From JAJDOD01 sp050299835 (GTDB lineage: Bacteria; Pseudomonadota; Alphaproteobacteria; Rhodobacterales; Rhodobacteraceae), in contig JBNKWP010000008.1 in NCBI GenBank assembly GCA_050299835.1, positions 1 to 64,000 of the forward strand: DNA of 64,000 nucleotides, in the 5' to 3' direction. Below the pieces are notes generated by a model. That model saw only the letters and a program-made list of their open reading frames with translations. It was not told the origin of the DNA and searched no databases. The position numbers and the translations under genes were made by a program. Below are positions 58,833 through 64,000 of the stretch, piece by piece (the first letter of the stretch is position 1; each line of letters starts with the position of its first letter).

Positions 58833-60234
58833 GGTGCGCAATGCCGCGCTCGTCATCCTCGCGGTCACCGCGTGGCGTGTCTTCACGCTCTTGTTCGACC
58901 AGACCGAGCTTTGGGTGGACGAAGCGCAGTACTGGCTGTGGAGCCAGAACCTCGACTGGGGCTATTTCTCCAAGCCGCCTCTTATTGCCTTCTGGCTGGC
59001 GGGCGTGACAGACTTGGCCGGGTCCGACAGCCAGTTCTGGATACGTGCCACCGGATCTCTTCTCCATGCTCTCACCGGCACCTTGATCGGTCTATCCGCC
59101 GCGCGTCTCTACGGAGGCAACGCCGGCCCCTGGGCGGCGGTCCTTTATGTGACGACGCCGTTTGTTGCGGTCGGAAGCTGGCAGTTCTCCACCGACACAG
59201 TAATGTTGCCTTGCTTCGCCCTTGGCCTCTACGCATGGACACATCTCCGAACCGGACGCTCCCTTGCCTGGGCGCTGACCCTCGGCGTGGCCGCCGGTCT
59301 CGGTATGCTCGGCAAATACGCCGCCGTCTATCTGCCGCTTCTGCTCATGCTCGCCGCACTCCTCCTGCGCTCTGCCCGCATCGACCGACGCGATGCGCTC
59401 GTGGCCACGCTCACCGGTCTGATCGTCCTGTGCCCCAACCTCATCTGGAACCTCAGAAATGGAGGCACCACCTTCCGCCATGTTGCCGAAGACAACGCCA
59501 AACTCGGGGAAGCCACCCTCGATCCCGCGCAAGCGCTCGAGTTCCTCGCCTCGCAACTCGCCGTCTTCGGCCCCATCCTGCTGATCGCCCTCTTCTACGC
59601 CCTCCTCACATGGCCCCGTCGCGGCCCCGAAAGCCGCGCCCTCGTGCTCCTATCCCTCCCAGTCATCTTCCTGATGACGGTCCAGGCCGCCCGCGCCGGA
59701 GCCAATGCCAACTGGGCCGTCACCGCATATGTCGCGGGCTCCGTTCTCGCCGCCGCCATGCTTGGCACGCGTCTTCTCAAGCTCTCACTGGCCTTCGGGC
59801 TGATCATCACCGTCGCCTTGCCGCTGGCCTATATGAACGCCAGCTGGATCAGGCTGCCCAATGGCGAGCTTCTTGCCAAACGCTATCTTGGTACGAGCGA
59901 TATGAGCCGCGCCATTGTCGAGACCGCCCGCACGGAAGACCTGCCAACAGTCGTGGCCCGCCGCCGCAGTATCATCGCGGATCTGTTTCACCGGTATCGC
60001 GACAGTGAGTTTGCATTTCACGCCCCTCCTCCACCCGACGGCAAGCCCCACAACTACTATCAACAGACCTTCCCGCTCCCGGCCACAACGACCGGAAACG
60101 TGCTCTACGTGGCGCGGCAATCGCCCGCCTGCGCTGACATCGAGGAAGTCGGCGCCCACGCCTCGAATGACGGCCTATATGCCGGACAGCGCTACACCTT
60201 CTGGCGCGTTCCCGCTGCCTGTCTTCTTCCTTGA
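58804..60234 (+). CDS. GT39/ArnT-like membrane glycosyltransferase
   Basis: About 476 residues with some eleven helices. The first periplasmic loop has ELWVDEAQYWLWSQNLDWGYFSKPPLIAF, where the acid pair matches the catalytic region of GT-C enzymes such as ArnT and PMT. The C-terminal part is a periplasmic domain. Such enzymes transfer sugars from polyprenyl phosphate to lipid A or proteins. Starts at ATG 58804, overlapping LABNT by 29 bases; GTG 58834 is also possible. With the GT2 enzyme as donor maker it resembles an ArnC/ArnT type pair. Confidence 0.85.
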   Translation: MPTGNARRSEVRNAALVILAVTAWRVFTLLFDQTELWVDEAQYWLWSQNLDWGYFSKPPLIAFWLAGVTDLAGSDSQFWIRATGSLLHALTGTLIGLSAARLYGGNAGPWAAVLYVTTPFVAVGSWQFSTDTVMLPCFALGLYAWTHLRTGRSLAWALTLGVAAGLGMLGKYAAVYLPLLLMLAALLLRSARIDRRDALVATLTGLIVLCPNLIWNLRNGGTTFRHVAEDNAKLGEATLDPAQALEFLASQLAVFGPILLIALFYALLTWPRRGPESRALVLLSLPVIFLMTVQAARAGANANWAVTAYVAGSVLAAAMLGTRLLKLSLAFGLIITVALPLAYMNASWIRLPNGELLAKRYLGTSDMSRAIVETARTEDLPTVVARRRSIIADLFHRYRDSEFAFHAPPPPDGKPHNYYQQTFPLPATTTGNVLYVARQSPACADIEEVGAHASNDGLYAGQRYTFWRVPAACLLP

Positions 60235-60283
60235 CCTTTTGCTCCGGATGCCGGAAGCCCGATCCAGCAACGGAGGACCAAAG

Positions 60284-61021
60284 ATGAAGAAACTCGCCGC
60301 CGGAAACTGGAAAATGAATGGCCTCGGACAGGCGCTGTCCGAAATCGACGCGCTGGCTGCCGCCCATCCTGCCCCCGCCTGCGAAATCCTCATCTGCCCC
60401 CCGGCAACGCTGCTTTCGCGAATGTCGGAACGCGCCCGAGGCACCGCCATCGCAACGGGCGCCCAGACCTGTCATGAAGGATCGACCGGCGCCCATACCG
60501 GAGACATCTCATCAGAGATGATCGCGGATGCGGGCGGCACTTACGTGATCGTCGGCCATTCCGAACGCCGCGCCGACCATGGCGAGGACGACGCCGCCGT
60601 GAACGCCCAGGCCGTCGCCGCCTGGCGCGCCAACCTGACCGCCATCATCTGCGTTGGAGAAACTCTGGATCAACGCGAGGCGGGCGACACCCTGAAGATC
60701 GTCGGCAGCCAACTGGCCGGCTCGGTCCCGGATGGTGCGACGGCGGCCAACACCGTCATCGCCTATGAACCCGTCTGGGCCATCGGCACCGGCAAGGTCC
60801 CGACGCTGGAAGAAATCGCCGAGGTCCATGACGACATCCGCGCCAGCCTCACCAAGCGATTCGGAGAAGAAACCGCCGGCATCCGCCTCCTCTATGGTGG
60901 CTCCGTCAAGCCGTCGAATGCGGCCGAGATTTTTGGCGTGTCCAACGTAGACGGCGCACTTGTCGGCGGAGCGTCCCTGAAAGCAGATGACTTCGGCGGC
61001 ATCGTCGCGGCACTCGGATAG
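60284..61021 (+). CDS. tpiA: Triose-phosphate isomerase
   Basis: A 245-residue TIM barrel that interconverts dihydroxyacetone phosphate and glyceraldehyde-3-phosphate. AAGNWKMNG holds the catalytic Lys, VIVGHSERR the His, AYEPVWAIGTG the Glu, and LLYGGSVKPSN the phosphate loop. CGGAGGA precedes ATG 60284. A terminator hairpin lies about 105 bases after the stop codon. Confidence 0.96.
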   Translation: MKKLAAGNWKMNGLGQALSEIDALAAAHPAPACEILICPPATLLSRMSERARGTAIATGAQTCHEGSTGAHTGDISSEMIADAGGTYVIVGHSERRADHGEDDAAVNAQAVAAWRANLTAIICVGETLDQREAGDTLKIVGSQLAGSVPDGATAANTVIAYEPVWAIGTGKVPTLEEIAEVHDDIRASLTKRFGEETAGIRLLYGGSVKPSNAAEIFGVSNVDGALVGGASLKADDFGGIVAALG

Positions 61022-61127
61022 CAATCTCCGCTTGGCCGGACGAAATTTCCATTTGGGCGACGTGCTCGGGGAGCCCGTCAGTTTCGGCTGTCCCATTGAA
61101 AAACCGAGTTGGCCTGCCCATATAAAT

Positions 61128-61155
61128 ACAGGCCCCGGAAACTCCGGGCCTGTTT
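61128..61155 (+). terminator. Terminator after tpiA
   Basis: Inverted arms ACAGGCC-CGG and CCG-GGCCTGT with a one-base bulge, AAACT loop, followed by TTGA after TGTT. It fits as the end of the tpiA transcript. Confidence 0.6.
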
Positions 61156-61279
61156 GATGCACTGTCTCGAAGGCCAGTCGCACATCCCCTTTTCGAAAAT
61201 CGCGCCTTTCGCCACGACCGATCCGGTGTCCTGGCCCTCACGATCGATTTTCCCTGTCATGACCGCGAAAGGAACGCAC

Positions 61280-61432
61280 ATGGGCTATTCGTCCCCCAAG
61301 AAGCAATTGGATCTGAAAGAGTTTCTCAGCAAACCGGCCAAGCCTGGGCCCCGGCGAAACAGCTGGAAAATTGCGGCGAAGTCCCCTTCGAAGCCGACAT
61401 CGACTGACAAGCCTGCAGCAAACGCGGGCTGA
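61280..61432 (+). CDS. Small basic protein of unknown function
   Basis: A 50-residue lysine- and proline-rich frame beginning MGYSSPKKQLDLKEFLSKPAKP. AAAGGA precedes ATG 61280 at seven bases, which supports translation. The upstream part of the same frame (to 61109) covers the tpiA terminator and is rejected. No family is recognised; a small nucleic-acid-binding or disordered protein is possible. Confidence 0.45.
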   Translation: MGYSSPKKQLDLKEFLSKPAKPGPRRNSWKIAAKSPSKPTSTDKPAANAG

Positions 61433-61519
61433 CGCGGAGCTGCAAACAGCCACCGTTCCGGTGGTGTATGCAGGTCTGAAAAATTGCGAGGCGGCGCATT
61501 CTCCGCCGGAGGAAAAGAC

Positions 61520-61906
61520 ATGACTACTCCCGAATGGCTGAGACCCGGCATCTATGGTGCCATCATCGGCGCGGTAATCGTCAGTATCGCCGGTTTTACA
61601 TGGGGCGGCTGGGTGACCGGCGGATCAGCCCGCGACAATGCCATGGCGATGTCGCATGATAATCTGGTTGCGGCGATGGTTCCGATCTGTCTCGACATGG
61701 CGCAAACCGACCCGCAACGCTTTGCAAAGCTCGCAACAATCCGGGCCGCGAAGACCTACAAACGACGCGATGCGTTGATGGAAGCCGGATGGGCCACCGT
61801 GCCGGGCGCGGAGTCACCGAACAGGGACATCGCACAAGCCTGTCTGGCGTCCCTCGATGTCGACGCCATGCCGGAAAGTTCGGGGGCAACGGTCGACGAA
61901 GGCTGA
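61520..61906 (+). CDS. Small membrane-anchored protein of unknown function
   Basis: A 128-residue protein with one N-terminal helix (about 10-31, GIYGAIIGAVIVSIAGFTWGGWVTG) that includes glycine zippers, then a soluble helical part with two cysteines (PICLDMA and AQACLAS) that could form a disulfide in the periplasm. GGAGGA precedes ATG 61520. I recall similar hypothetical proteins in Rhodobacteraceae but no function. Confidence 0.7.
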   Translation: MTTPEWLRPGIYGAIIGAVIVSIAGFTWGGWVTGGSARDNAMAMSHDNLVAAMVPICLDMAQTDPQRFAKLATIRAAKTYKRRDALMEAGWATVPGAESPNRDIAQACLASLDVDAMPESSGATVDEG

Positions 61907-61968
61907 ACCGTACATCGCCGATTGCCACCGAAGTAATGGTGAGTTTAGGGCTGACTAGGCCCGAAACC

Positions 61969-62739
61969 TCAATCCAGCTTCGGCGGCTCCACGAACAACC
62001 GCCCCTCGACCGCCTCAAGCAGGCGCTCGGGATGTGTCATCGGCAGCATGTGCCCCGCATTCGGGACCGTGACCCATTCGGCATCCGGTATCCGGTCGCC
62101 GATGGTGGAGATGATTTCCGAGATGACCGGGTGGGAGTCGCCACCGTCCACGAAGGTCACTGGCATATCCAGTTCCTCCAGCCGACCTTCCCGAAGCAGG
62201 CCGGGCCGGTCGTCGAACAAAAGCGTATTGCCTGGCGGAATCAGCGGAACCCTATCCACCATATAGGCGCGCTGCTCGCTCGTCAGGTCCGACCAGACGG
62301 AGCCGTCGCCCCATAGGGCATGGAATTCTTTCGCTGCCGTGGCGTGTTCGGCGGCCGCCATCTTCTTGGTGAAGGCCGCCATGTCGCGTTCGACTTTCTC
62401 GAAAGCCCACCGTCCCTTTACCGCCGCGAAAAACGGAGGCTCCACAAGAACCAGAGACGCCACGCGATAGGGCCGTTCGACGGCAATGCGCAGCGCAAGA
62501 ACCGCACCGAATGAATGCCCCACCAAAGGAACCGGCTCCGACGGCAATTCGTCCAGCGCCAGTTCAACCGCCTGATCGGAAAAATCCCGCGACGTGTCAT
62601 AGGCATCTGCCAGCCCGTGCCCCGGCAATTCGATCAGCAGGGGCGAAATCGGCCGCTCAATCATGTTCAGGAAGGGGCGCCAGTTGGCGGCGCGTCCCAG
62701 TCCGCAATGGATCAGAGCAAGAGGTTGCTTAACCGCCAT
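61969..62739 (-). CDS. Alpha/beta hydrolase
   Basis: A 256-residue hydrolase: oxyanion region LALIHCGLGRAANW, nucleophile Ser in VGHSFGAVLAL, catalytic acid near FVDGGDSHPV and His in NAGHMLPM. No signal peptide, so cytosolic. Substrate unknown. It is three bases downstream of the isomerase gene and shares its transcript. Confidence 0.86.
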   Translation of the reverse strand: MAVKQPLALIHCGLGRAANWRPFLNMIERPISPLLIELPGHGLADAYDTSRDFSDQAVELALDELPSEPVPLVGHSFGAVLALRIAVERPYRVASLVLVEPPFFAAVKGRWAFEKVERDMAAFTKKMAAAEHATAAKEFHALWGDGSVWSDLTSEQRAYMVDRVPLIPPGNTLLFDDRPGLLREGRLEELDMPVTFVDGGDSHPVISEIISTIGDRIPDAEWVTVPNAGHMLPMTHPERLLEAVEGRLFVEPPKLD

Positions 62740-62742
62740 GAC

Positions 62743-63342
62743 TCAGAGCTGCCCCCCGAGATGCATGTCCAACTGTTCGATCCGGTCCTGCCCCCAGAAC
62801 CGTGCGCCATCATCGGTAATGAAGAACGGCGCACCGAAAGCACCGGCATTCACCGCGTCTTCAAGGTTCGCCTCATACGCCACGGCCCCGGACAAGAGCC
62901 CGCTATCGGCCAGCGACGGGTCGAACCCCGCCCCTTCAAGGCAGGCTTTGATCACTGCATCCTCCGCTATGTCCTTCTCCTCCGCCCAACAGGCGCGCAG
63001 GATGGCGAAGAGCAACCCGGCCAGGTCACCCCCACCCGCCTTTTGCGCCGCGATCAGCGCATAGGAGGACGGCGCGGCATTGGTGGGGAAGTGAGCGGGC
63101 TTGAGGTTGATCGGCAGTCCCGCCAGCTTCGCCGCCCGCTCCATCTCCATCAGCCGATATTCCTGCCGCGACACATGTCTTTGTCCCGGCGGTGTCCCGC
63201 CGGTTCGGGCGAAAAGCCCCATCAGGTCCAGCGGCCTATAGGTGATCGTAGCCCCGTGCTTTGACGCCACTTCCGCTGGCCGCGCGCCCGCCAGATAGCA
63301 ATTCGGCGAAAACGTGGAGAGGTAGTAGTCGATATGCGCCAT
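62743..63342 (-). CDS. DsbA-like 2-hydroxychromene-2-carboxylate isomerase family protein
   Basis: A 199-residue thioredoxin-fold protein of the NahD/HCCA isomerase, kappa-GST type. The N-terminal HIDYYLSTFSPNCYLAG places Ser/Asn at the active site instead of CxxC, so it is not a disulfide oxidase. RPLDLMGLFARTGG and GAFGAPFFITDDGARFWGQDR are family segments. In organisms without naphthalene catabolism these are probably glutathione-dependent enzymes of unknown substrate. I start at ATG 63342. It is divergent from prs across a 110-base gap. Confidence 0.87.
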   Translation of the reverse strand: MAHIDYYLSTFSPNCYLAGARPAEVASKHGATITYRPLDLMGLFARTGGTPPGQRHVSRQEYRLMEMERAAKLAGLPINLKPAHFPTNAAPSSYALIAAQKAGGGDLAGLLFAILRACWAEEKDIAEDAVIKACLEGAGFDPSLADSGLLSGAVAYEANLEDAVNAGAFGAPFFITDDGARFWGQDRIEQLDMHLGGQL

Positions 63343-63452
63343 TTTCCGGGGTTCTCCTGGGCGTTCGTGTTTGCCTGACCCTATGCGCGTGTTAAGCGGT
63401 GTCAACGTTACGAATCCGTTACGCGGAATGCACACGAGGGACAGTGCTGCCA

Positions 63453-64000
63453 ATGCCTCAATCTCACGAACCGAAGATCATCTCCGGAAACGGAAACCGG
63501 AATCTCGCCACTGCCGTTGCGCGTCGAATGTCGATGCACCGCGGTGTCAGTGTCGGGCTGGTGGATGCCCGGGTCGAAAGGTTCAATGACGGCGAGATCT
63601 TCGTCGAAGTCTATGAGAACGTGCGTGGCGAGGATATGTTCATCCTCCAGTCCACGTCGAACCCCGCCAATGACAACCTGATGGAGCTGCTGATCATGAC
63701 CGACGCGCTCCGCCGGTCTTCTGCGCAGCGCATTACTGCTGTTATACCCTATTTCGGCTACGCCCGGCAGGATCGCCGCACCAAGGCGCGAACGCCGATC
63801 ACCGCCAAGCTCGTTGCAAACATGATGGTCAGCGCGGGAATTGAACGCATCCTGACAATGGATCTGCACGCGGCCCAGATTCAGGGCTTTTTCGACATTC
63901 CCGTGGACAACCTTTACGCCGCGCCGATCTTCGCCCTTGATGTGAAACATGCCTTCAAGGACCGGCTCGGCGATCTGACGGTGGTCTCACCCGATGTCGG
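63453..64000 (+). CDS. prs: Ribose-phosphate pyrophosphokinase, N-terminal part, cut by window end
   Basis: The frame is open from ATG 63453 to the window end, about 182 residues of some 340. It makes PRPP from ribose-5-phosphate and ATP, feeding purD, hpt and pyrimidine synthesis. MSMHRGVSVGLVDARVERFNDGEIFVEV, FILQSTSNPANDNLMELLIM and PYFGYARQDRRTKARTPITAKLV are the conserved ATP- and ribose-phosphate-binding segments. GAGGGA lies 11 bases upstream. The PRPP loop proper lies beyond the window. Confidence 0.95.
   Translation, partial: MPQSHEPKIISGNGNRNLATAVARRMSMHRGVSVGLVDARVERFNDGEIFVEVYENVRGEDMFILQSTSNPANDNLMELLIMTDALRRSSAQRITAVIPYFGYARQDRRTKARTPITAKLVANMMVSAGIERILTMDLHAAQIQGFFDIPVDNLYAAPIFALDVKHAFKDRLGDLTVVSPDV

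Noticed and set aside
63408..63950. 180-codon minus-strand frame at the window end
   Set aside because: Antisense to the clear prs start on the plus strand.
1..64000. tRNA, rRNA, CRISPR arrays, IS elements and prophage genes
   Set aside because: I read the intergenic stretches on both strands and saw no cloverleaf, spacer-repeat array, transposase or integrase; a covariance-model scan would be needed to be certain for small RNAs.

Overview
The window reads as chromosome from an alphaproteobacterium of the Rhodobacteraceae (Roseobacter group). The evidence is the high-GC codon use, the gene neighbourhoods (lptF-lptG-lptD-surA-pdxA-rsmA; prfA-prmC-DUF4167; the DUF6456-like/DUF6477-like pair beside an MttB-like methyltransferase; DUF59 protein near HesB/IscA) and the many ATGA/GTGA stop-start overlaps. 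Most of it is core genome. I see no rRNA, tRNA, CRISPR array, transposase or phage gene.

Layout. 1-7.7 kb: end of purD, an SMI1/KNR4-like gene, secG, pyrG, an AT-rich membrane/coiled-coil gene of foreign look, a cluster of palindromic intergenic repeats, then a tightly coupled TerB-like / PhnD-like / glutamine-synthetase-like operon. 7.9-19.6 kb: a compact biosynthetic gene cluster made of a type I PKS (KS-AT-KR-DH-ACP-TE), an NRPS module (formyltransferase, adenylation domain split by a luciferase-like monooxygenase, PCP) and an Sfp-type phosphopantetheinyl transferase. 19.7-24.7 kb: RatA/Coq10, hypoxanthine phosphoribosyltransferase, an exported protein, lipA, DUF4342 and two Rhodobacteraceae-type regulatory/unknown genes. 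24.7-33 kb: MttB-like methyltransferase, guaA (with ten N bases), YdcF, two DMT exporters, a FadL-like porin and a P-loop protein. 33-40 kb: metA (acetyl-CoA type), hydrolase, ppk2, TetR, retropepsin-like protease, marC, holC, pepA. 40-47.5 kb: LPS export and outer-membrane biogenesis operon. 47.5-55.4 kb: DUF4167, prmC, prfA, agmatinase, mazG, GH8, tgt. 55.5-64 kb: DUF59 protein, a SatD-like/DUF3307 module with a tandem palindromic operator, sufA-like gene, a glycosyltransferase cassette, tpiA, small unknown genes, two thiol/hydrolase-type enzymes and the start of prs.

The most interesting element is the 7.9-19.6 kb cluster. The NRPS lacks a working condensation domain and starts with a formyltransferase domain, so it looks like a loading module that makes an N-formylated aminoacyl-PCP. 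The binding-pocket residues read as DILQMGMIWK, close to the known glycine code. A flavin-dependent monooxygenase sits inside the adenylation domain. The PKS, encoded upstream, would then extend the starter once, reduce and dehydrate it, and release it by its thioesterase. The gene order is therefore the reverse of the predicted assembly order. An intrinsic terminator overlapping the PKS stop codon separates the two genes. The second most interesting element is the SatD-like/DUF3307 pair, which appears inserted between two Fe-S assembly genes and has two 18-bp palindromes across its apparent promoter.
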